Origin: Actinernus sp. WN-2022
Taxonomy: Eukaryota > Cnidaria > Anthozoa > Actiniaria > Actinernidae
Direction: 5' to 3'
Length of the DNA: 64,000 nt
Assembly (NCBI GenBank): GCA_030867875.1
Contig: JAOWCC010001634.1
Location: 132,718,807 to 132,782,806, forward strand
In this document: piece after piece, positions 52,715-63,248 of the stretch
Position numbering within the stretch: position 1 is the stretch's first letter
Layout of the letters: each line of letters starts with the position of its first letter
The notes under the pieces: generated by a model
Database searches by the model: none
What the model was told of the DNA's origin: nothing
The model's input: only the letters and a program-made list of their open reading frames with translations
Translations under genes and position numbers: made by a program

Positions 52715-52872
52715 TCCGGTTAGCTCAGTGGTTAATCTCCGGTCTGTTGTGTGGGAGGTCAAGGGTTCAAATACCCTGCGAGCAGAGGTTTCTCATCTCT
52801 TTGCCTTTCCTGTCGCCGAAAGAAACCTCTGCCACGAAACGATTGCTTTTCCCGTTGAACATGCGCACTTGA
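52715..52872 (+). repeat. tRNA-derived SINE
   Basis: GGTTAGCTCAGTGGTTAATC (A box) and GGGTTCAAATACC (B box) at tRNA spacing, followed by CTGCGAGCAGAGGTTTCT and a body shared, in reverse, with 53300-53435. Confidence 0.75.
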
Positions 52873-53299
52873 AACCTCCAAAATCTTGGAGGTAAACCAC
52901 GTGATAAACCAGTTACCAAACCGGTTTTACCTGTTTGATATCACTCGGGCATGACTTTTTGGCGATCTTCGCTGGTTTTGCAAGAGCCCACAGTATCCTT
53001 TGCAGCCGTTATTTATGTCGTCACACGTTTGTTGTTTGCCGATTGATACGAACGGGCTTCAAACTCCGGCTTTGTCTTCTTCTTACTTTACTGAACTGCA
53101 CAGAAGACCTTGAAATTACCGTTCAATAAATCTACCTTAATTTATCCTAAAGAAAGCTTTGATTTATACCTTCGAAGGAGGACATTAATTTTATTTTCTC
53201 CACTGCCGTTTATAACAATAGGAAATGGACAATTTGAAATCTACATACAATGTTTACCGTCTCGTTTTTTTTCGGCCAATGGCAATCCAGATACCGTGG

Positions 53300-53435
53300 C
53301 GCATGCTCAACGCGAAAAGCAATCGTTTCGTGGCAGAGGTTTCTTTTGGCGACAGGAAAGGCAAAGAGATTAGAAACCTCTGCTCGCAGGTTAGGGTTCA
53401 AACCTCGGTCAGACCAATAATACTCAGGATCTAAA
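53300..53435 (-). repeat. tRNA-derived SINE, inverted partner, damaged head
   Basis: The minus strand carries the same body (CTGCGAGCAGAGGTTTCT, CACGAAACGATTGCTTTTC) as 52778-52872. The B-box region is altered (GGTTTGAACC) and no A box is clear. Confidence 0.7.
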
Positions 53436-53567
53436 AGTAACTGAGTAGAAGGTGCTGCCTTTGTGAAACAATATCGATCTCGAACTACAAATTATGGATT
53501 TACCTTTTTTCAAATTTATCAGTCTCGCCATTTTGTCACGAGTTAATAACGTTAAATAACGTTGCTT

Positions 53568-53592
53568 TACTTTACTTTACTTTATTTGCACA
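53568..53592. repeat. (CTTTA)n microsatellite
   Basis: Four to five copies of CTTTA. Confidence 0.85.
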
Positions 53593-54219
53593 ATGACGTC
53601 ATATATACTACGGCGTCAAAAATCCTTTGCGAGGGTTCTGCTTTCCTCGAATTTAACCCAGTGTCTTGGTATTCTCATCTTTAAACTACTATCTAAATAG
53701 GAAAAATGAGGATAATTCTGGTATAGTTGTAATTTAATGACGTTATCGTGCCTGTTATAGGTTTGGTTTTTCATAGGTACTGTCACCCTTGAATTGAATA
53801 TGCAAGCATCTCTAAAGCCCCGACCTAACGGGGCACGGGAGCGCATGAGAGTTGTATGGATGAGAGGTACATACTAGACTGCGAGCAGTCCCTTCTTTTC
53901 CCTCCATTGATAGAGTTTACGAGTGGAGCGAGAGAAGTGAAGAATATTGGATGCCTGCGAGCGGAGCGAGGGGAAGAATGGGGCCAAGAGAGAGGAGAAG
54001 AAAAGGACTGCGGACATCACACAGAGGAAATAACTACCGCCCCCTTTTATTTTTACAATCCATGCTTTCATCGAGTTGTCATTGTCACGCCCCTTTTCAT
54101 CAAGTCGTCATTGTCAGCTCTGCCCCTTTCCGTGAAATCCGATGTAAACATAACATTGCTCCACCCAAAATATACAGCCAAAGTGGGCCATCCTGTACCG
54201 CTCGAAACGAGCCACATCA

Positions 54220-54640
54220 TTACAGGCCAAAGTCAGGAAAGCCGGATGTTGTCGACGACTCCGGTAAAGAAAGTACCAGGAAAAAGAGGCAGAAAACCAA
54301 AACAATCTTAGTATAACGATTTCTGCCGTGTTTGCAGTTGTTCTTTTTAAAACTATTACGGTAATTTTGGGAAAACCGGGTCTCCACGGAAACCTGGAAA
54401 AGCTGGCCGCGTGTTGAAGCTTCCACTCGCAGACATTTTGTAGGGCCTGGCGGTTATTCTGCTCGAGAAAACGATGGTTCATCCTCCCGTGTTTGTGCAA
54501 AGTGCGCAACAAAGACTAGGAGAGCAGCAGATCTAAAATCGTATCTAGATGCTGGTTTGGCAAAAAAAATGTTCCCCAGATATCGAACTCAACTCACCGC
54601 AGCGATTCAAACGTATGTTTTGGCATGTTGTAAAACCAGG
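54220..54640 (+). pseudogene. Cysteine-rich zinc-finger-like remnant with basic linker
   Basis: One frame ends TTPVKKVPGKRGRKPKQS, an AT-hook-like basic stretch. Just after it, across a stop, DFCRVCSCSF and YGNFGKTGS appear, and in another frame ADIL and then VCAKCATKTRRAADL. The order C-x2-C followed later by V-C-x2-C resembles a cysteine-paired N-terminal domain repeated in cnidarian proteins. Multiple stops and shifts show decay. The family name is not certain. Confidence 0.3.
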
Positions 54641-55860
54641 AACACCGGAATAACGGGACAGCTACTATGGAACCAAACACGTTGCATGGCAACGTGTTTG
54701 GTTTACTATGGAACACCGGAACATCAAAAATTAATAACAAAATTCCGGAACACCAGAACATCGCAAATTATTATTTTCCACTCGACTAAACTAGCACAGA
54801 GTAATAACAATATAAATGGCGACGATTTGTTAGCGATCGCTCAACGCTCGCGAGAAGGTCCTTTTAGTGGTAGAATTTAAATACAGCCTCGTTTCCAGTA
54901 ACATACTCCTATAGAAAGGGTTTCAATGACTGCTCGTCAGTTCACCACATGACGTACAACAAAGGAAACTATTTGTCTTTTAAAACAAAACTATACTCTG
55001 CAACACAAAGAACCGTAACCCAGAAAATAATGCATCAGTTCTACTACACCAAGAAATACCCGTCAATCTCCGTCTTTATACCGACGTATACAGCTGGATA
55101 ACACTTTATTGGGTAAGGAACTTGCTTCCTGTTTCCTTCCCTTCAGTGTTTTCGCGTAAAACGCTGAATTACTGTTCTTACTGTCCTACTAAATTATTGT
55201 CCTATTGATCTAACCCTTAAGGATAGGACAATTGCCAGACAGTAAAAATTACAACAAAATCCCAGCGCACGTAATTAAAAACAAGTTAGTAAAATATATA
55301 TTTAAACGTGTGTGTAAAGTGTTCTCTCTAACCGTGACGAGCTTTCTTTGAAACCCTTGCTATAGCTACTTCGTTTATACGAAGTAGAGACCGCACTTTA
55401 GTCCGGCCACAGGCAGCCCAAGCTCAAGTTACGAAAATATAAGGGTTTGTATGGGAGCGTAGCGAATCGAACTCGGTTTACTAGTCAGAAAACCTTGCCA
55501 CTGTGATGTCTTCTGTCATGTTTCTCTCCTTGTTGGGTGGTTTTAAGCTGATTTCAGCCGGGTTTTTTTTATATTTTCGTAACTTAGGCTTGGGTTGCCT
55601 GTGGTCCGGCCGCATGTTGTGATCACCAGTGTACTGAATCCAACGTTATCGCGAGCGCTGAGCGATCGCTAAATCATCTCCATTTACTCGATTGTTCTTA
55701 TTACTCTGTATTAATAGTTTTCGTCGAGTGAAAACACTTATTTGATGTTCCAGTCTTCCTGAATTTTAAAATTTATTTTTGATGTTCCGGTGTTCCGCTG
55801 TCCCTGTGTCCCTGTGTCCTTGTTTTACAACATGCCCATACGTCACCACATGTTTCGGCC
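54610..55860. mobile_element. Foldback element, about 1.25 kb, arms about 220 bp
   Basis: Left arm (about 54614-54855) and right arm (about 55645-55855) share GGCATGTTGTAAAAC, GGAACACCGGAACATCAAAA, CAGAGTAATAA and AGCGATCGCTCA in reverse complement. A 30-bp near-perfect palindrome (CCAAACACGTTGC core, 54671-54700) and a second foldback (55398-55612) lie inside. Confidence 0.8.
55398..55612. mobile_element. Nested foldback with CCGGCCACAGGCAGCC end
   Basis: CCGGCCACAGGCAGCCCAAG with AGTTACGAAAATATA pairs with TATATTTTCGTAACT and CTTGGGTTGCCTGTGG. CACAGGCAGCCC also occurs at about 57692 and 62971. Confidence 0.75.
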
Positions 55861-56195
55861 GCGTATAATATGATATGTATTTAAATGACAAATATACGGC
55901 TGATCTACAACGTCAATACGTAAATACAAACTCATAACCTTTCAAACACGTTACGAATTAAGCCCGGTTACTTTTAATATTTAAAACAAGAGCCCATCTG
56001 GGCTTTCACTCGGGCCACATGAGATTGAAGATGAAATACACTTTCATTTGAAATCCTCATAGTAATAACCAAAGGGAAGAATTATTAGCTGAATTTAGCA
56101 GTCTTTAGGAGTGGCCGGTAGCAATTAGTAAATTAGTAAAAATTCATACAAGGTCGGTCCTCTTGGTTCCTAATCCATGAACCAAAGTGAGCTTC

Positions 56196-56231
56196 CCCCC
56201 CCCCCCCCTCCCCCCCCCCCCCCCCCCCCCA
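56196..56231. repeat. Poly-C run
   Basis: About 36 bases of C with a single T. The open frame across it is an artefact. Confidence 0.95.
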
Positions 56232-56705
56232 CACCAATGGGCAATTAATTCTGACAAAGTTCCCATGGATCCACCCCTGATGGAAGCTGCTGATACATGC
56301 ATTATTTACCCATCCATTTACAACAACAATATAAAAGATTTTTTTAAGGCAGCAGTCATGATTATGTAGTATGTAATCTACTAGATTTAGCCTGTATATT
56401 TATAATATATAAAATGTATATAGTGGCACCAAGGGAACTAGTACTACTACTACTAACAGAGGAGAGAGTCTATGTATTTAGCATGGTATTGCTATAATTG
56501 GGGACAAATTCATTTACTCTATATCTCTGACTATATAATTCCAATATACACTTGAGGGTGGTCACTACCAGAGATTTGGTTGCATTCTCAATGTTGGCCT
56601 ACAATTTAACATTGTGATCCAAGAAGACATAAAGCTTTTGGAACCATTTGCAGATGTCGGAGCAAAGGCATGCAGTACCAGTTCTCCCAGTTATTTTAAG
56701 GTCCT

Positions 56706-56770
56706 ACCTGGATTTGAACTCACTACCTCCTGCACAACAGACTGACACTTAACCACTGAGCTTACTGGTT
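56706..56770 (-). repeat. tRNA-derived SINE head
   Basis: The minus strand reads AGTAAGCTCAGTGGTTAAG (A box) and GAGTTCAAATCCAGG (B box) with GTCTGTTGTGCAGGAGG between, close to the SINE at 52715. Confidence 0.7.
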
Positions 56771-57610
56771 CTGTGATGGTCCATGGGCCAAATTTTGTTC
56801 AGATAAAATTAATCCAATTCTATTAAAATAAAAATATAAATACATCTGAGACATTGAATAAGACAGCATGATTTTGCAGTGATTATTTTTATGATTCAGA
56901 TTTTTGGAGAGAACTGCTCGGGTATGTGAAATGATTGGAGATACTGTAGTATGAAATCTACATTTTCCTCTGGTTCGCTTTGGCTTTTAGTTACCGTACA
57001 GACTTTTCGACGTGATTTTACAAACAAATTATTTCTCCATTTCTTTAAAAGATCTCTGATTTCTCTCTTCTCCGTCCTTGCGGCTTTGTTTTCTAACTCG
57101 CCTCACTTTTCTGCTTTTTCCTAAAATTCGTTAAGTAATTAAGATGTGCTTGCGACTCATTTTATGACAATGAGTGTTTGCAGCACGTCTCTGTCTACAT
57201 GTGATTATGTACGCGTACATGTCTGGTTCTTCGACTTAATAAATTTTGCAGTTATCTTCGCCCCTTCAGGTCATCGTGTAGCCTGAATTTCAGCCGTCTC
57301 CTCTGGTTCGTTCCTCCCGAGAGAGACTCGTGTCGTATATAAAATCACTGGCCATCTGGGTAAAAAACGCGGTCCTTCGGCTCCGACAAGAGCGCCAGTT
57401 GAAATATCCTGAGCCTGTTGGAAGGCTTTCGCACGAGTGAAGTTAAATAAAACATTAAACTCCTTACATTTGAGAGATGGGACTCCAAATTTGAGAGAAA
57501 TTTCCTCGCGGGGCGACCATCTTGATTTTACTGTATTAAATTATGTAAATAAATTAACCTGGCGATTGTTGCGTGACCAGCACAGTGCAATCTGATTGGT
57601 GGTGAACTTG

Positions 57611-57806
57611 AAATTTAATACATGCGCAGAAATTTTGCTGCATGAAACAAAACAAAAAATAACGGCCTGCAGATTAAGACTCGGTGCTGCCACAGGCAGC
57701 CCGAGTAATTACAGTGTGTAATTACTCGGGCTGCCTGCGGCAGGCACCAGTCTTAATCTGCAGGTTTTGTTCTGTGCAGCAAAATTTCTGCGCATGCGTT
57801 AAATTA
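57611..57806. mobile_element. Near-perfect palindrome
   Basis: GCGCAGAAATTTTGCTGCA and CTGCAGATTAAGACT on the left pair with AGTCTTAATCTGCAG and TGCAGCAAAATTTCTGCGC on the right, around ACTCGGGCTGCC arms in the centre with almost no loop. Confidence 0.8.
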
Positions 57807-58961
57807 TGCATTAATTATTGGCGCTAATAGATTTATCTCCAGTCCAGTCGCCATCTTAAGATTCTGCGGACGCTATCAGCTTGTTTGGGGTACGTTTCGT
57901 AAGTTTTATGCCACATTTCATTTTACTCTCGGTCATAATACATACCAGCGCAAACACCGTGATCGGTAGGCCAACACTAAAATAATTTTGACGGCGTTTT
58001 TGGCTGGTTTACCGATCTCGTACGATCTCTCTGTGTACCGCGTTATACACGTATACTGAATAGCTGATTTATAGCGAAATATAGCGATTTACTAGCAAAT
58101 ATATATACTGTGGTTGAGCAGTTATGGGTTACTATCCTCTATCGAAGACTGAAGACATCTAAACTCCTGAACTGTGAGAGCAACACTGTCGCTCGCCAGC
58201 ACAGAATAATTTATGATTACCCAAGCAATATTCAACTCTCAAGGTAAAGAAACAAGAAACCTCTCACGGCCGAGGATTTGGTTCGAGAAATTAAAGGCTT
58301 CCAACAATTCCCTTTATAGTTCTTTAATATAATGAGCAGACTGAAGTTTTGGGAATGTGGGTAAAGCTTTTAATTAGAGATAACCAACAGGCATTTCAGT
58401 TAATAATCTTTAATCCAACAACTACCAAGATGGACTCGTAATGGCAAGAACAGCAGATAAAGTTACATAGAGGCACACAAATTGACATACGGCTATATAT
58501 ATAGCTCCATCACAGGATGAACAGGATACAACTTATAATATGGTACAAATATAAACATACATTTGAGACAATCATCTGACTATTAGTACTCGGAACCTGC
58601 AGTATAACAGAACAGCAGACTAAATTGTGAACGTGTGTTACATGAATAACGAGTAGTGTTTAAATTAAAAGGTCAACATACGAGAAAAACAAATATATTA
58701 AATTACATATATGCTTGGAGAGCAGAGAATGAAAGTCACCGCGCTACCGGCTGCTAAATTCAGCTAATAATTATTCTCTTTGGTTAATATTACTAAGAGG
58801 ATTTCAAATGAAAGTGTATTTCATCTTCAATCTCATGTGGCCCGAGTGAAAGCCCAGATGGGCTCTTGTTTTTTTACGAATGGCGCTCCATATAGCTTAG
58901 ACACTAGTGTTTGCACAATTCCTAACATGCCGAGAAACAGGAAACAGCGCGTAACAAACTA

Positions 58962-59021
58962 GCCTCCCCCGCAGTCGTTTTTAGGGGCTCATTCCCACTC
59001 TGCGGGGGAGGCTAGTAACAA
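58962..59021. repeat. Short foldback with GCGGGGGAGGCTAG ends
   Basis: CTAGCCTCCCCCGCAG pairs with CTGCGGGGGAGGCTAG across a loop of about 28 bp. Confidence 0.85.
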
Positions 59022-59621
59022 ACATGAATAGAGGCCGCTTAGGATTTACTACCAATAATTATGAATGAAACATCTATCTTCAAAATCAACCGGTAAAAGG
59101 TGCTTGTGTTAATTTTGAGATTTCATAAAACATAAAGGCATATATAGTATAACTATAAATGGGGTAATCAAATGAGCTCATTTTGGAATTGTAATAACGA
59201 CTGGATAACACGTAAAGTAAGACTGGTTGTCTTAACATCAGGGGTCAGAAGTAATTGGGGTTGTTTAGTGGCCGAAAGACGAAGAATTTGACGGGCGCCG
59301 GGAAATTAAACAGAAGTTGAAGTTAGTTACTAAACAGCCATATGTTTCAAACTCAAAGGCGCCTAGACTTTCTCCAAGCCGTTTATAAGATACGTTGATT
59401 ATTTATTTCGTCGCTCGCTGTCAAGTAGTTTCCAAAGTATTCAACTTGTGGGAAGTCTAAAAGGCGCCATGGGTTTGAACTTTTCAAACACGCTTCAACG
59501 GCCGTCGAGCTCGCCATGTTGATTGATACTCTCGAGCTCCACTCCTGCTAGTTTGTGATTGATAGGTGTTGACACGCTGCAAACTCATTAGCCAATGGTG
59601 AAAACATCAGTTACATAGATA
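59022..59621. other. No recognisable feature
   Basis: Non-coding; no repeat or domain recognised. Confidence 0.45.
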
Positions 59622-59715
59622 CAGTGGAACCTCGATTTAACGAACCTCTATATAACGAAGTCCTCGGTATAACGAACCCAGTCCCTTGGCACTTCGTTAA
59701 ATCGAGGTTCCACTG
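59622..59715. mobile_element. pogo/Tigger-like MITE, 94 bp
   Basis: CAGTGGAACCTCGATTTAAC at one end and its perfect reverse complement at the other, with TA on each side (59620-59621 and 59716-59717). These ends are typical of pogo-group Tc1/mariner elements, and a TATAACGAA motif repeats inside. Confidence 0.88.
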
Positions 59716-60589
59716 TACAAGACTTGAAAGATCTAATAAATACGCAACTGCTTTACACTGCGGGACACTTAAGTAAAATAATTAGGCTAAAATATTTACA
59801 ACTTAATTAAAATGGTTGGAAACCTAAAAGCTTATTTAAAAAGTTATTTAAGGGGGATTACAGTTGAATTTGCAGGAAAAGGGGTGAGAATGGAGGATGA
59901 AATAAAAAGAGGAAAAAAGAAATTAGTACACACCAGGAATATATTACACAGGAGTGTTCCTGTGCCCTTGTGTTGGCCCCTAACACAGTAGATGGTGTGT
60001 CTATTTATAGCCGCGAAGTTCTGCGATTACGTTGTCTTTTGTTCTCTTGCGCTTTAGTATTTTTTAGCAGTTTGAACCGTGTTAATTACAATTTTTCAGT
60101 GCATCCTGATTGGTTAAAAGTGACGGCCTTTGTTTCTTCTCGCTGGAAACTCTATGCTAAAAATAACTCTACCGTCGACAGTGTTGTATGACAATATAAT
60201 GTGGGAAGAGGAACACTCCTCTGTAATATACTCCTGGTACACACTTAATCACTTGACTATCTACTCGAGAGTACTGCATCGGATTGTTAGCACACATATT
60301 TGGTGCCCATCTATTAATTATTAACCAAAACCTTCAATTTTAATTCTTCATAAAACCTTATTTTTTCCTAATTACTCAAAACAAATCAAACCCCCCGGTC
60401 ATTTTTTTCTTCTGAAAGCCATGAAAAAAATCCAGAAAAATTCTAATAAACTAAGCAAACCTTCAACTGCAACCCTAATGAAGCAAATTTAAAATAACAT
60501 ACAATCCCAATGAGAAATAGCGTAAAAACTACGCAAACGTAGCAAAAAAAGCGCATTCGAGTGTAATCCCCTCTTAAATTTATGATAGT
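59716..60589. other. No recognisable feature
   Basis: AT-rich. The open frames at 59970-60324 have no recognised domain. Confidence 0.4.
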
Positions 60590-61440
60590 CGAATGTCTTA
60601 CGTCCTCAGATAGACCAGTCATAATTTTGCCCCACTATAACGTTTGTAAGAGTTAATTTGGTTGATGAGCCTCTAAAGTTGTAACTCATTGTAGATTTAC
60701 GAAGTATGAATTTTGAAGATAGATAATCTGGAGACAGATTATTCAGAGTCTTATACATCGCATATTCTAGTTCCTTGGCGCACGCAAACGTATTAAGCCT
60801 TTGATACCCAACATGTACAGAACACTCGCCCTGTTAAGTGTTTACGATACACTCATACTACCTCACTTTCATTACTGCAGTGTATGTGGGAAAATTTAAA
60901 CAAAGGCCTTGTCGATAACACTGGAAAATCTAGACCTCTTCCATGGGTTGGAAGTATGTTGGAAATATGTTGGAAATTGGAATTTCCAACTTAGTTTTGC
61001 ACACTTCCAACGGATGGAAATTTCATTTCAATAGTTACTTTGGAAATATGCTGGAAATTTGTTGGAAATACGTTGGAAATATGCTGGAAATAGGTTGGAA
61101 ATATGTTGGAAATAACGATCCGCTTTGCGAGTATTACTTGCAATAATTTTAGGACTGGAAACCGTAAAAACAAAACAAAAATATTTGTTTGCAGTAAACC
61201 CTCCTAAAATTCTGCAAGTGAATCAGTGTGACAACTTTGCGCGATATATTTTGCGCGATATATTCTGATTCCAACCCATGGAAGAGGTCTATATTTTCCA
61301 GTGTAAACTACAAAAGTTCTAAAATCGGGCTGCGAAAATCTTAACCGGTTTACAGCTTGACAGGAACATTGATGAGCTACTCAATACCTTAAACTGGGAC
61401 AGATTACACACCCGACGATCCAAACAAAAAGCACCTTTGA
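60590..61440 (+). pseudogene. LINE ORF2 C-terminal fragment, interrupted by a MITE
   Basis: Before the insertion the reading is LSVYDTLILPHFHYCSV (about 60835-60885), then NLNKGLVDKLQKF resumes across the insert (60895-60918 joined to 61304-61325). NRAAKILTGLQLD and NTLNWDRLHTRRSKQKA follow to about 61430. These are conserved post-RT blocks of CR1/L2-type LINEs. One stop lies after LQKF. The part upstream of 60800 is weakly supported. Confidence 0.75.
60919..61303. mobile_element. CACTG-ended MITE, 385 bp, TAA duplications
   Basis: The inverted ends are about 35 bp with one mismatch; each begins CACTGGAAAAT and contains GACCTCTTCCATGGGTTGG. TAA is duplicated (60916-60918 and 61304-61306), and removal restores the LINE frame. 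CACTG ends with a 3-bp duplication fit the CMC (CACTA/Mirage/Chapaev) group. The inside holds repeated TTGGAAATATG units. Confidence 0.88.
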
Positions 61441-61899
61441 AAAATGAGTATTTTACATTTGTAATCAGCTGAGCTTGAAATGTTAACGGATCGGAGGTGA
61501 CCGTAACGCGAGGTTTGACTGTATAATTGTAATTTATACTGATTAATCATCCTGTAGGTTATATATGCGTATGGCCAAGTTAGCAAAGCTTAGTTCTCTC
61601 ACTTCAGTGTAATCCAGATTATTATTTAGTGGTTTCGTTTTAAGCCCCGATCAAATGAGAGTGATTAGAGTTTATGAGAATTCAAACTCTCGCTCTCGTC
61701 TGACCGGCAACTCTCATGCGCTCACGTTGAATTTGAACCTGATGAAATTTTCGTAAGAGCTGAAGACTCTTATCCTCGTTTTAACTGGGCTGCTCATGAC
61801 AGACGATGACAGTTGAAACATTCTCTCGTGCACCTACCAATAGCCAATAGCCAATCTGGATTTCGCGCACTTCCTTCAACGGCGACAGCTACTTGAAGC
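61441..61899. other. No recognisable feature
   Basis: Non-coding sequence between two LINE fragments. Confidence 0.4.
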
Positions 61900-62035
61900 T
61901 ACTGACCACTGGTACTATGGCATTGACAAAGGACATATCAACGCCGTATTATTTCTGGTTTTAAAAAGCATTTGAAATCGTTGACCACGAAATCCTCCTT
62001 AACAAACTTAAATTGTACGGATTCTATTGCCCATC
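61900..62035 (+). pseudogene. LINE reverse transcriptase palm fragment
   Basis: One frame gives DHWYYGIDKGHINAVLFLVLKK; after a one-base deletion another gives FEIVDHEILLNKLKLYG. Together these are palm motif A of a CR1/L2-like LINE RT, with the catalytic-type Asp replaced by Val (FLVLKK). Confidence 0.75.
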
Positions 62036-62735
62036 ACCGCCATAGTAATAGAACTGATTTCAAACAGCTAACCAACCTTACATTCCCTAAAAGGGTAAAC
62101 AGTACTTATTACTGAAACAAAATTACTCAATTTAATTAACCTAAACTGCTTTGGTCAACCATGCTCTTTCACCTTCACTGAATTTCTTGATTTCTCGCGG
62201 TTCCCAATCAGTAATGATGCTTCTCTAAGTATTATAGTGTGTGTATGCTAAATTCTATAAGCTTATGGTTTATGCTTTGATAAAATTTCCTATTTATGCT
62301 TTTGCTATTTAAGCCGTTTCTATTCAATTTGCCGTTAAGCTTGCGCATGAAATTCATATATTAATGTAGGTCGGTAAATAGCAGTACAGCATTTTCTTAA
62401 TCCATTATTTGTCATTGATATTCTATATTTTGTGTGTGTACTTTTTACAATTTTTTCCTCTTACAAAAATAATTGATGGCTGCACATAAAAAAAATTAAC
62501 TCAAAACGTCTAGTGTCTGACTCGAAAACGTTTTGGTTTATTTAGACGCTAGGCATTTCCTTATGTTACCAATATATTTAGTTTATTTATAAATTTAAAT
62601 AGATCCTTTTTTTCTAAATATACAAACATGTAAACATAGAAGAAAATTGTGGAATGCGAATAAAAGTATTGTATTGTATTGTATTGTATTGTATTGTATT
62701 GTGTTGTGTTGTGTTGTGTTGTGTTGTGTTGTGTT
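62036..62735 (+). mobile_element. LINE 3' region ending in (TATTG/TGTTG)n tail
   Basis: AT-rich sequence ends in GAATAAAAG (62658-62666), then about six TATTG and seven TGTTG units. An AATAAA signal followed by a pentanucleotide tail marks a LINE 3' end. It is a different family from the ATTG-tailed copies. Confidence 0.6.
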
Positions 62736-62744
62736 TACTGAAAT

Positions 62745-62950
62745 ATTATAAATTGGCTTTTTGCGAACAAACTTACTCTGAACGCAACCAAAACAGAAAT
62801 ACTACTAGTCGCCGGATCCAGACAAAAACTGAATTATTTTTCAAAATCAGTTTGTCTTTTACTTTTGAAGATAAAGTTATTAAAAGAGTGACCTCAACAA
62901 AATATATCAACGTACCTGTCTTGGAAAATTCGCATTTACAAAATTATAAA
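62745..62950 (+). pseudogene. LINE RT thumb-region fragment
   Basis: Across a shift: NKLTLNATKTEILLVAGSRQ, then in another frame SLSFTFEDKVIKRVTSTK. This is the block just after the RT active site in CR1/L2 LINEs. It begins right after the preceding tail. Confidence 0.65.
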
Positions 62951-63248
62951 GAAAATAGATTCTAGTCTAGGCACAGGCAGCCCAAGCTCTGTATTTGCAC
63001 TGTGTGACTATTATTTCACAAAATTCTCAGATAAAGAAATTAAACTTACCTTAAGAGTTTGTTGTTGTCCTGTTGTTTCTCTGGGGTCTAGAAATGGCGG
63101 TTATGGGGCATTTCTCTCACTTTGGGTTTTTCTCTCTTCTCTGTCTTAAATAAAGGAAAGGCTGCACACTCCAATTCAAACCACGAGGCACTTGAGGCCG
63201 ATTTTTCCCACGAAAACCCATCCGATAGGCGTAATTTCCTCCGTCAGG
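62951..63248. other. No recognisable gene
   Basis: CACAGGCAGCCCAAGC near 62971 matches the foldback end at 55398; otherwise nothing was recognised. Confidence 0.4.

Larger units (their letters stand above)
55983..58875. mobile_element. Element of about 2.9 kb with inverted ends of about 120 bp
   Basis: AACAAGAGCCCATCTGGGCT begins the left end and its reverse complement ends the right side; similarity continues through GGCCACATGAGATTGAAGAT to GAATTTAGC. No transposase was recognised inside, only a SINE, a poly-C run and a palindrome. It may be non-autonomous, or carry a decayed gene not seen by eye. Confidence 0.75.

Noticed and set aside
53862..54000. ACTGCGAGCAGTCCC-type sequence as a separate SINE
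   Set aside because: It resembles the SINE body near 52778, but no A or B box and no clear end was found.
56187..56369. 60-residue proline-rich frame
   Set aside because: Poly-C tract.
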